From Nocardioides nematodiphilus (lineage in GTDB: Bacteria > Actinomycetota > Actinomycetes > Propionibacteriales > Nocardioidaceae): DNA of 64,000 nucleotides. Below are positions 24,593 to 31,637 of the stretch, in pieces. The stretch lies in NCBI RefSeq assembly GCF_020216525.1, contig NZ_JAIWOY010000001.1, positions 434,001-498,000 of the forward strand, in the 5' to 3' direction. The position numbers and the translations under genes are program-made. The notes beneath the pieces were generated by a model. It saw only the letters and a program-made list of their open reading frames with translations, was not told the origin of the DNA and searched no databases. How positions within the stretch are numbered: the stretch's first letter is position 1; each line of letters opens with the position of its first letter.

Positions 24593-26664
24593 GCGCTCAC
24601 CGCGCAGGCGCTGACCTTGAACTCGGGCATCCGGCTCGACGGGTCGAGGGCGTCGTTGGTCAGCTTGTTCACGCCGACCCAGTGGAAGGGCACGAAGACA
24701 GTGTCGGGCCTGATCGTGTCGACGACACGTGCGGGTGCCTTCATCTCTCCGCGGACGGTCCGGATCAGCAGCGGCTCGCCGTCACGCGCGCCGACCCGGC
24801 CGGCGAGCAGCGGGTGGATCTCGACGAAGGCGCCCTCGTCGGGCAGCTCCCGGATGCGGCGGGTCTGGGCGCCGGACTGGTACTGCGCGAGCACGCGGCC
24901 GGTGGTCAGGTGGACCGGGTAGTCCGCGGAGACCTCCTCGGCGGGGCCCCGGTGGTCGACGACGAGCGCCCGGGCCCGACCGTCCGGGTGCGCGAAGGCG
25001 TCCGCGAACAGTCGCGGCGTCCCCGGGTGGTCCTCGCCCTCGACGGGCGCGGGGCACGGCCAGAAGACGCCGTCCTCGGCGCGGATCCGGTCGTACGTGA
25101 TGCCGGCGTAGTCGGCCTTGCCCCCGGAGGAGGCGGCGCGGAGCTCCTCGAAGACGGTCTCCGGGTCGGTCGGCCACACGCCCGGGGCCCCGAGCCGCTC
25201 GGCGAGGCCGGCGATGAGGTCGAGATCGGAGCGGACGCCGGCCGGCGGGGTGATCGCCTGGTGACGCAGGATGACGCGGCCCTCGAGGTTGGTCATGGTG
25301 CCGCCCTCCTCGGCCCACTGCGTGACGGGCAGGACGACGTCGGCCAGGGCCGCCGTCTCGCTCATCACGATGTCGGCGACGACGAGCAGGTCGAGCGACT
25401 GCAGCCGGGCGGTGATCTCGGTGGCGTTCGGGGCGGAGACGACGATGTTGGAGCCGAGCACGAGCAGGCTCTTCGGTCCCTCGGGGGTGCCGAGCGCCTG
25501 GAGGAGCTCGTACGCGCTCCTGCCCTTGCCGGGGATGGTGGCGGGGTCGACGCCCCAGACCGCGGCGACGTGCGCGCGGTCGGCCGGGTCGGTGATGGAG
25601 CGGTAGCCCGGGAGCTGATCGGCCTTCTGGCCGTGCTCGCGACCGCCCTGACCGTTGCCCTGGCCGGTGAGGCAGCCGTAGCCGGCGCCGGGGCGCCCCG
25701 GCATGCCGAGGGCGAGCGCGATGTTGATCCAGGCCAGCACGGTGTCGGTGCCGGTGGCGTGCTGCTCGGCGCCGCGGGCGGTCAGGACCATCACGCGCTC
25801 GGAGCCGGCGAGCAGGTCCGCGACCTCGCGCAGCTCGCCGGAGGGGACGCCGGTGATGCGCTCGACGCGCTCGGGCCACCAGGACGCGACGCTGCGCCGT
25901 ACGTCCTCGAAGCCGGTCGTGCGCTCCCGCACGTACGTCTCGTCGACCGCTCCGGCCGCGTCGATCAGGTGGAGCAGCCCGAGCGCGAGTGCGACGTCGC
26001 TGCCGGGCACGGGCTGCAGCACGACGTCGGCGCGCGCGGCGGTCGGGGTGACACGGGGATCGATGACGACGACCTTCCCGCCCCGCTCCCGCAGCCGGTC
26101 GAGGTGGCGCGCCGCCGGCGGCATCGTCTCGGCCATGTTGGAGCCGACCAGGACGACGACGTCGGCCTCCTCGATGTCGGCCAGGGGGAAGGGCAGCCCA
26201 CGGTCCACGCCGAAGGCCTGGTTGCCGGCGCTCGCCGCCGACGACATGCACCAGCGGCCGTTGTAGTCGATCTGGCTCGTGCCGAGGGCGACCCGGGCGA
26301 GCTTGCCGAGCAGGTACGACTTCTCGTTCGTCAGGCCGCCGCCGCCGAAGATCGCGTTGGCGTCGGGACCGTGCTCGGCACGGAGCGCCGCCAGCCGGGA
26401 GGCGACGACGTCGAGGGCCTCGTCCCAGTCCACCGCCCGCAGCTCACCGGTCGCGCGGTCGCGGATCAGGGGGCTGGTGAGCCGTTCGCGGGAGCCGCGC
26501 AGACCGCCGGCCGTCCAGCCCTTGCGGCACAGCGCCCCGTCGTCCCCACGCGGGTTGCTCGTCCGGTTCCGGTCGGCGCGCGGCGCGATCTGCAACCCCG
26601 ACCGGGAAGGGCTCAGCGCCATCCCGCACTGGAGCGAGCAGTAGGGGCAGTGTGAGTCGGTCAT
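24589..26664 (-). CDS. Assimilatory nitrate reductase, molybdopterin catalytic subunit
   Basis: 691 aa from ATG 26664, preceded by GGAAGGA. The N-terminal [4Fe-4S] ligands are CPYC, LQCG and LCRKGW. The Mo-bis-MGD domains follow (GGGGLTNEKSYLLGKLAR, YNGRWCMSSA with the likely Mo-proximal Cys, GCLTGQGNGQGGREHGQKADQLPG), and a C-terminal dinucleotide-binding domain has VHLTTGRVLAQYQSGAQTRR. This is the NasA-type reductase that converts nitrate to nitrite in the cytoplasm. No signal peptide is present, which fits an assimilatory enzyme. Confidence 0.95.
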   Translation of the reverse strand: MTDSHCPYCSLQCGMALSPSRSGLQIAPRADRNRTSNPRGDDGALCRKGWTAGGLRGSRERLTSPLIRDRATGELRAVDWDEALDVVASRLAALRAEHGPDANAIFGGGGLTNEKSYLLGKLARVALGTSQIDYNGRWCMSSAASAGNQAFGVDRGLPFPLADIEEADVVVLVGSNMAETMPPAARHLDRLRERGGKVVVIDPRVTPTAARADVVLQPVPGSDVALALGLLHLIDAAGAVDETYVRERTTGFEDVRRSVASWWPERVERITGVPSGELREVADLLAGSERVMVLTARGAEQHATGTDTVLAWINIALALGMPGRPGAGYGCLTGQGNGQGGREHGQKADQLPGYRSITDPADRAHVAAVWGVDPATIPGKGRSAYELLQALGTPEGPKSLLVLGSNIVVSAPNATEITARLQSLDLLVVADIVMSETAALADVVLPVTQWAEEGGTMTNLEGRVILRHQAITPPAGVRSDLDLIAGLAERLGAPGVWPTDPETVFEELRAASSGGKADYAGITYDRIRAEDGVFWPCPAPVEGEDHPGTPRLFADAFAHPDGRARALVVDHRGPAEEVSADYPVHLTTGRVLAQYQSGAQTRRIRELPDEGAFVEIHPLLAGRVGARDGEPLLIRTVRGEMKAPARVVDTIRPDTVFVPFHWVGVNKLTNDALDPSSRMPEFKVSACAVSA

Positions 26665-26688
26665 GTCGTCCTTCCGGGACGGGAAGAC

Positions 26689-26754
26689 GGACCGATCGAC
26701 GCCCCGCCCCGGCTCGCCCTGCCGGGCGTCGGGGGGCAGCAGCGCGATCGGTCC
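26689..26754 (-). promoter_or_regulatory. Inverted repeat in the narK-nitrate reductase gap
   Basis: GGACCGATCG at 26689-26698 and CGATCGGTCC at 26745-26754 are perfect 10-bp inverted arms, 46 bp apart, enclosing a very GC-rich stretch. They lie between narK and the reductase start and could form the base of an mRNA stem or two operator sites. The rest of this 107-bp gap has no gene. Confidence 0.45.
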
Positions 26755-26771
26755 ATCTTCGCGTGGGTCAT

Positions 26772-28307
26772 TCAGATCCGAGCAGTGGCGAGCGAGGTGG
26801 ACGACGCGCGGCGCGGGCGGAGGTAGACGGCGGCGCACACGACGGCGCAGATCACGTAGAAGACCGTGAAGGCGACGAAGGCGGACTTGGTCGCGGCCAG
26901 CGGCGTGGTCACCCACGGGCTGTTGAACGAGACCGGGATGAGGAAGCCGCCCAGGGCGCCGACCGCTCCGATGATGCCCAGCGCCGCCGAGGACTGCTTG
27001 CCGGCCGCGACCAGCGCGTTGTGCCGCTCCAGGCTGCCCGGGGTGGTGAGCACCTCGGCGTCGCGCTTGAAGAGCGCCGGGATCATCTTGTAGGCCGAGC
27101 CGTTGCCGATGCCGGTCGCGGCGAAGACGAACAGGAAGGCCAGCAGGAACCACGGGAAGACCGCGGAGTTGTCGTGCACGGTCGCGACCAGCTCGGGCTT
27201 GAAGCTGAAGCCCGCGGGGTCGGCCTTGATCGCCGCGAGCGCGGCACCGGTCGGCGGGGCCGGCAGCGGCTGCAGGTGGCTGAGCGCGAAGAGCACGCCG
27301 AGGGTGCCGAGGATCATGCCGCCGAACGCGGCGACGGTGATGCGGGCGCCGCCGTACTTGTCGGCGAGCCAGCCGCCGAGCGGGCGGGTGAGCGAGCCGA
27401 CGAGGGCGCCGAGGAAGGCGTAGTAGGCGAAGTTGATGCCGATGCCGTGCACGGCCGGGATCGGCTGGCGCCAGAAGTTGAGCTTGATGAGCAGCGGCAT
27501 CGCCGAGCTGTAGCCCATGAACGAGCCGAAGGTGCCGATGTAGATCAGCGCCATGATCCAGGTGTGCTTGTTCTTGAGCGCGAGGAGCTGCTCCCTCGGG
27601 GACGACTTGGCCGTGCCGAGGTTGTCCATGAAGCGGTACGCGGCGAACGCGGCGACCAGGCAGAGCACGGCGTAGACGTACGCGGCGCGCTGCAGGTGGA
27701 TGCCGCTCTCGCGGGCGGAGACCAGGCCGAAGATGCCGGCCCCGCCGACCATCACCGGGAGCAGGAACTGGATCAGGGCGACGCCGAGGTTGCCGCCGGC
27801 GGCGTTGAGACCGAGCGCCGTGCCCTTCTTCGAGGACGGGTAGAAGAAGTTGATGTTGGTCATCGAGGAGGCGAAGTTGCCGCCGCCGAGACCGGCGAAG
27901 GCGGCGATCACGCAGAACGCCCAGTACGGCGTCGCCGGGTGGGTGACGGCGATCGCGAAGCCGGCCGTCGGGACCAGCAGCGCGAGCGCGGAGAAGACGG
28001 TCCAGTTGCGCCCACCGAAGGCCGGCACCGCGAACGTGTACGGCAGCCGGAGCAGCGCGCCGACGAGGCTCGGGATCGCCACCAGGAAGAAGAGCTGCTG
28101 AGGCGTGAAGTCGAAGCCGACCGCGGCGAGGAAGGCCGCGCTCACGCTCCAGATCACCCAGATCGAGAAGCCGAGGTGCTCGGCGAAGATCGACCAGATC
28201 AGGTTGCGGCGGGCGATCTTCGCGCCCTTCGTGGCCCAGAAGGTCTCGTCCTCGGGCTTCCAGTCATCAATCCATCGGCCGGTGCGGCGCGTCGTCATCC
28301 CAGTCAT
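26772..28307 (-). CDS. narK: Nitrate/nitrite transporter, MFS family
   Basis: 511 aa with about 12 hydrophobic segments. The nitrate-porter signatures are AGLGGGNFASSMTNINFFYP and a second glycine-rich segment GALVGSLTRPLGGWLADKYGG. Long N-terminal head DDWKPEDETFWATKG is common in NarK types of actinobacteria. It imports nitrate for the reductases downstream. ATG 28307 is used; ATG 28298 is equally possible, as neither has a clear ribosome-binding site. A 41-bp palindrome ends 5 bases before the start. Confidence 0.95.
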   Translation of the reverse strand: MTGMTTRRTGRWIDDWKPEDETFWATKGAKIARRNLIWSIFAEHLGFSIWVIWSVSAAFLAAVGFDFTPQQLFFLVAIPSLVGALLRLPYTFAVPAFGGRNWTVFSALALLVPTAGFAIAVTHPATPYWAFCVIAAFAGLGGGNFASSMTNINFFYPSSKKGTALGLNAAGGNLGVALIQFLLPVMVGGAGIFGLVSARESGIHLQRAAYVYAVLCLVAAFAAYRFMDNLGTAKSSPREQLLALKNKHTWIMALIYIGTFGSFMGYSSAMPLLIKLNFWRQPIPAVHGIGINFAYYAFLGALVGSLTRPLGGWLADKYGGARITVAAFGGMILGTLGVLFALSHLQPLPAPPTGAALAAIKADPAGFSFKPELVATVHDNSAVFPWFLLAFLFVFAATGIGNGSAYKMIPALFKRDAEVLTTPGSLERHNALVAAGKQSSAALGIIGAVGALGGFLIPVSFNSPWVTTPLAATKSAFVAFTVFYVICAVVCAAVYLRPRRASSTSLATARI

Positions 28308-28312
28308 GACAC

Positions 28313-28353
28313 CGATCGTGAGGGCCGGCTGTCACAGCCAGCCCTCACGATCG
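28313..28353. promoter_or_regulatory. Long near-perfect palindrome just upstream of narK
   Basis: Twenty-base arms (28313-28332 and 28334-28353) match at 19 positions around a single central base. The outer arm reads CGATCGTGAGGGC. It lies 5 bases before the narK start and about 40 bases after the stop of the secreted-protein gene. It may be a terminator, an mRNA hairpin that affects narK translation, or an operator. Confidence 0.5.
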
Positions 28354-28394
28354 TCAGACCGAGGTCAACTTCTCCTCACGGCCTCACTGTTCCC

Positions 28395-29135
28395 TCACTG
28401 CGGGCCGAGGCTCCAGGTGACGTCGGTGACGTAGATGCCGTCCTCGACGCTGTGCGAGGAGCCGTTGACGCTGCCGCCGGTGAAGTCCCACGGGATGATC
28501 TGCGGCTCGGCGCCCATGCCGCCGCTCATCGCGTTGCCGATGACGTTCCAGTCCTCGGTGGTCGTGCCGTCCTGGCAGATGTGCTTCTGGATGCCCTTGC
28601 CGGTGGCGAAGAAGTCGAACCAGTACTGCTTGAGCGACGGCAGGACCGCGATGTCGCCCTGCACCTTGTCGAACGTGCCGGTGGTGTCGTACGTGCAGTA
28701 CTCGCCGACCTCCTTCGCGTGATAGGTCCCGCCGGCGGTGCCGGGCAGCTCGCGCCACAGCGTCGGCGAGCCCGGGTTGGAGCTGCGCAGGAAGGTCGAC
28801 CTCGCCTCCCAGTCGATGGTGGTGTCCCCGTCGAGGGAGACGGCGTGGCCCTTGACGGTGGCGATCCAGCGGTCGGCGTACGGCTTGTGGACCGACTTCG
28901 TCGGCTGATGGTGCCTCTTCTTGTGGTGGTGCTTCTTCTTGTGCGGCTTCGCCGCGTCGCAGACCTTCGCGCCGAGGATCTTCTTCATGGCCGGCGTGCA
29001 GTGCAGGCCCGCTGCGTCGGCCGGCTGGGCGGCCGTGGCCAGCAGCGGCACCGGGACGGCGGCGACGAGGAGCAGCGCGGCGGCCGCACGACGGCGACGC
29101 TGGAGCGGGGCGAGGGAGGGGGTCTCATCAGTCAT
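28395..29135 (-). CDS. Secreted protein with His/Lys-rich segment, unknown function
   Basis: 246 aa from ATG 29135. Residues about 1-42 form a signal peptide: basic QRRRRAA, hydrophobic core, AQPADA-type cleavage site. Then a Cys-containing stretch and a strongly cationic metal-binding-like run KPHKKKHHHKKRHHQ (about residues 64-78). The rest (WIATVKGHAVSLDG..., CTYDTTGTFDKVQGDIAVLPSLKQYWFDFF) shows a compact, Trp/Tyr-containing domain that I do not recognise. It precedes narK but is probably independent. No ribosome-binding site is evident. Confidence 0.75.
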   Translation of the reverse strand: MTDETPSLAPLQRRRRAAAALLLVAAVPVPLLATAAQPADAAGLHCTPAMKKILGAKVCDAAKPHKKKHHHKKRHHQPTKSVHKPYADRWIATVKGHAVSLDGDTTIDWEARSTFLRSSNPGSPTLWRELPGTAGGTYHAKEVGEYCTYDTTGTFDKVQGDIAVLPSLKQYWFDFFATGKGIQKHICQDGTTTEDWNVIGNAMSGGMGAEPQIIPWDFTGGSVNGSSHSVEDGIYVTDVTWSLGPQ

Positions 29136-29174
29136 GGGACTCACGCTCGTGCCGGACGCGACCCGCTCACCAGA

Positions 29175-29222
29175 GACACGTGTCCTGACGTACGGGCGCA
29201 GTGTCCCGAACGGCCTGGGACA
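29175..29222. promoter_or_regulatory. Cluster of GTGTCC/GGACAC sites in divergent promoter region
   Basis: A perfect GACACGTGTC palindrome at 29175-29184 is followed by an inverted pair TGTCCC (29202-29207) and GGGACA (29217-29222). They lie between the secreted-protein gene and the TAACCT promoter on the plus strand. This looks like a multi-site operator; the regulator is unknown. Confidence 0.4.
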
Positions 29223-29224
29223 CG

Positions 29225-29230
29225 TAACCT
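29225..29230 (+). promoter_or_regulatory. -10 element of the former sensor-kinase gene
   Basis: TAACCT exactly 7 bases before ATG 29238, a leaderless promoter that appears intact although the gene behind it is truncated. Confidence 0.5.
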
Positions 29231-29237
29231 GACGCGC

Positions 29238-29327
29238 ATGATCCGCTGGCGGCGACGATCCGGCCACCTCGGCACCGAGGCGGACCGAGCGACGTTCCGC
29301 ACGCTGCACACGGCCTCGCTGACCTGA
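29238..29327 (+). pseudogene. 5' fragment of a sensor histidine kinase gene
   Basis: Twenty-nine codons from ATG to TGA: MIRWRRRSGHLGTEADRATF and then RTLHTASLT. From memory this matches the conserved start of actinobacterial LytS/YehU-type sensor kinases often found near acs (GHLGT...ATxxTLHTASLA). The homology stops at the point where acetate-transporter-like coding begins in another frame, so the kinase body appears deleted. Confidence 0.55.
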
Positions 29328-29437
29328 CCACCACCGAGGGTCTGACCAAGGCGGGCGGCTGGTTCGGCGTGGCCACCGCGCTCGTCGCCTGGTTCACGTC
29401 CTTCTCGGGCGTCGTCGCCTCGACCCGGCGCCAGTAG
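29324..29437 (+). pseudogene. 3' fragment of an acetate uptake transporter (SatP/YaaH family) gene
   Basis: Thirty-seven codons ending in TAG at 29435-29437. KAGGWFGVATALVAWFTSF followed by SGVVAST resembles the last membrane helix of GPR1/FUN34/YaaH acetate transporters, whose genes often precede acs. There is no start codon or N-terminal part. It abuts the kinase fragment, and the TAG also forms part of a possible -10 (TAGTGT, 29435-29440) for acs. The gap from here to acs holds only the acs leader. Confidence 0.55.
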
Positions 29438-29485
29438 TGTGGCAAGCGCCACGTTCACCCGTCTCGACCTGGAAGTGATCGCACC

Positions 29486-31450
29486 GTGAGTACTGAAGAG
29501 ACCCTGTCGAACCTGCTGCACGAGACCCGCCGCTTCGAGCCGCCGGCCGAGCTCGCCGAGTCGGCGAACGTGAAGGCCGAGGTGTACGCCCGTGCCGCCG
29601 GTGACCGCGAGGCGTTCTGGGCCGAGGCGGCCGAGCGCCTGACGTGGGCCGAGCCGTGGACGCGCGTCCTCGACGACGACAACGCGCCGTTCTACCAGTG
29701 GTTCACCGGCGGCAAGCTCAACGCGGCGTACAACTGCGTGGACCGGCACGTCGAGGCAGGCCTCGGGGACCGGGTGGCGATCCACTGGGTCGGGGAGCCG
29801 GTGGACGACAAGCGCACCATCACCTACACCGACCTGCAGCGCGAGGTCGCGCAGGCCGCGAACACGTACGCGGCGATGGGCGTCGGCTCCGGCGACTGCG
29901 TGGCCATCTACATGCCGATGATCCCCGAGGCGATCGTGGCGATGCTCGCCGCGGCGCGCATCGGCGCCATCCACACCGTCGTCTTCGGCGGCTTCTCCGC
30001 CGAGGCCCTGGCCGCGCGCGTCGAGGACTGCGGCGCGAAGCTGATCGTCACCGCCGACGGCGGCTGGCGACGTGGCGCGCACTCCGCGCTCAAGCCGACC
30101 GTGGACGAGGCGATCGAGAAGCTCGGCGACCGGGGCAAGGTGTCCAACGTGCTGGTGGTGCGCCGCACGGGCCAGGACATCGACTGGAATGCCGATCTCG
30201 ACGTGTGGTGGCACGACTCGGTCGCGACGGCCTCGACCGAGCACACCCCCGAGGCGTTCGACGCCGAGCACCCGCTCTACGTCATGTACACCTCCGGCAC
30301 GACCGGCAAGCCGAAGGGCATCAAGCACACCACCGGCGGCTATCTGACCCAGGCCGCCTACACGCACTGGGCGCAGTTCGACCTCAAGCCCGACACCGAC
30401 GTGTACTGGTGCACCGCCGACATCGGCTGGGTCACCGGCCACTCGTACATCGTCTACGGCCCGCTCGCCAACGGCGTCACGCAGGTCCTGTACGAGGGCA
30501 CGCCCGACGCCCCCGAGCGCGGCCGCTGGTGGAAGATCATCGAGGAGTACAAGGTCTCGCTCTTCTACACCGCACCGACCGCGATCCGCTCCTTCATGAA
30601 GCAGGGCGACGCGATCCCGGCGGCCTGCGACCTGTCGTCGCTGCGGGTGCTCGGCTCGGTCGGAGAGCCGATCAATCCGGAGGCGTACGTCTGGTACAAG
30701 ACCGTGATCGGCGGTGGCGCCCCCGTCATCGACACGTGGTGGCAGACCGAGACCGGCGCGACCATGATGACGCCGCTGCCGGGCGTGACCGCCGCGAAGC
30801 CGGGCTCGGCGATGGGCGCGTTCCCGGGCATCACCGTCGACGTCGTCGACGACGAGGGCAACTCCGTGCCGAACGGCTCCGGCGGCTACCTCGTGGTGAC
30901 CTCGCCGTGGCCCTCGATGCTGCGCACGATCTGGGGCGACGACCAGCGCTACGTCGACACGTACTGGGCGCGGTTCAAGGCGCAGGGCTACTACTTCGCC
31001 GGCGACGGCGCGAAGAAGGACGAGGACGGCGACATCTGGGTCCTCGGCCGTGTCGACGACGTGATGAACGTGTCGGGCCATCGGCTGTCCACCACCGAGA
31101 TCGAGTCCGCCCTCGTCTCGCACCCCTACGTCGCCGAGGCGGCGGTCGTGGGCGCCACGGACCCGGACACCGGGCAGGCCGTGGTGGCGTACGTGATCCT
31201 GCGCGAGAGCGCCCCCGGCGACTGCGAGAGGGAGCTCTCCGACCACGTCCGCAAGGAGATCGGCCCGATCGCCAAGCCCAAGCGGATCATGGTCGTCCCC
31301 GAGCTGCCCAAGACCCGCTCCGGAAAGATCATGCGGCGGCTGCTGCGCGACCTGGCCGAAGGTCGCGGGGTGGGCGACACGACCACGCTGGCCGACTCCT
31401 CGATCATGGAGCTCATCGCCGCAGGGAAGGCCGCCGCCACCGACGAGTAG
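29486..31450 (+). CDS. acs: Acetyl-CoA synthetase
   Basis: AMP-forming acetate-CoA ligase, 654 aa, full length. The P-loop is YTSGTTGKPKGIKH, other core motifs are WWQTETGA, YWCTADIGWVTGHSY and the adenylate-forming hinge GRVDDVMNVSGHRLST. The C-terminal KTRSGKIMRR contains the lysine that is acetylated in this family. The GTG start has GGAAGTG about 9 bases upstream. It makes acetyl-CoA from acetate. Its usual transporter gene is only a fragment here. Confidence 0.97.
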   Translation: MSTEETLSNLLHETRRFEPPAELAESANVKAEVYARAAGDREAFWAEAAERLTWAEPWTRVLDDDNAPFYQWFTGGKLNAAYNCVDRHVEAGLGDRVAIHWVGEPVDDKRTITYTDLQREVAQAANTYAAMGVGSGDCVAIYMPMIPEAIVAMLAAARIGAIHTVVFGGFSAEALAARVEDCGAKLIVTADGGWRRGAHSALKPTVDEAIEKLGDRGKVSNVLVVRRTGQDIDWNADLDVWWHDSVATASTEHTPEAFDAEHPLYVMYTSGTTGKPKGIKHTTGGYLTQAAYTHWAQFDLKPDTDVYWCTADIGWVTGHSYIVYGPLANGVTQVLYEGTPDAPERGRWWKIIEEYKVSLFYTAPTAIRSFMKQGDAIPAACDLSSLRVLGSVGEPINPEAYVWYKTVIGGGAPVIDTWWQTETGATMMTPLPGVTAAKPGSAMGAFPGITVDVVDDEGNSVPNGSGGYLVVTSPWPSMLRTIWGDDQRYVDTYWARFKAQGYYFAGDGAKKDEDGDIWVLGRVDDVMNVSGHRLSTTEIESALVSHPYVAEAAVVGATDPDTGQAVVAYVILRESAPGDCERELSDHVRKEIGPIAKPKRIMVVPELPKTRSGKIMRRLLRDLAEGRGVGDTTTLADSSIMELIAAGKAAATDE

Positions 31451-31451
31451 G

Positions 31452-31509
31452 TCGAGAGGTCACCTCTGGTGGCTCGAGAGGTCACCTGTGGTGGCTCGAG
31501 AGGTCACCT
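31452..31509 (+). repeat. Three copies of a 22-bp repeat with core TCGAGAGGTCAC
   Basis: TCGAGAGGTCACCT occurs at 31452, 31474 and 31496, a strict 22-bp period. It begins after the acs TAG plus one G, the same placement and orientation as the copies behind tadC. Confidence 0.85.
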
Positions 31510-31514
31510 TCTGC

Positions 31515-31553
31515 GGGGAGTGTCGTGCACATCGGGTGCGCACGACACTCCCC
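31515..31553 (+). terminator. acs terminator hairpin
   Basis: Perfect 14-bp arms GGGGAGTGTCGTGC and GCACGACACTCCCC with an 11-base loop, about 65 bases after the acs stop and directly behind the 22-bp repeats. No T run follows, as is common for high-GC terminators. Confidence 0.7.
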
Positions 31554-31566
31554 GCCGCCGTTCCCG

Positions 31567-31572
31567 TAGGCT
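31567..31572 (+). promoter_or_regulatory. -10 element of the antiporter promoter
   Basis: TAGGCT, about 65 bases before ATG 31638. It would give a leader of about 60 bases. Confidence 0.4.
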
Positions 31573-31637
31573 GAACCGCAGGTGTGCCGGGAAGTCTGGT
31601 CGGCGTCCACGTCACCGACCCTAGGAGCCACCGTCCG

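Noticed and set aside
20702..24922. Plus-strand open frame of about 1400 codons opposite nirB and its neighbours
   Set aside because: It is antisense to three well-supported enzymes and lacks any domain or start signal.
26652..29327. Plus-strand open frame of about 890 codons opposite narK
   Set aside because: Antisense to narK; only its last 30 codons (kinase fragment, from ATG 29238) look like real coding sequence.
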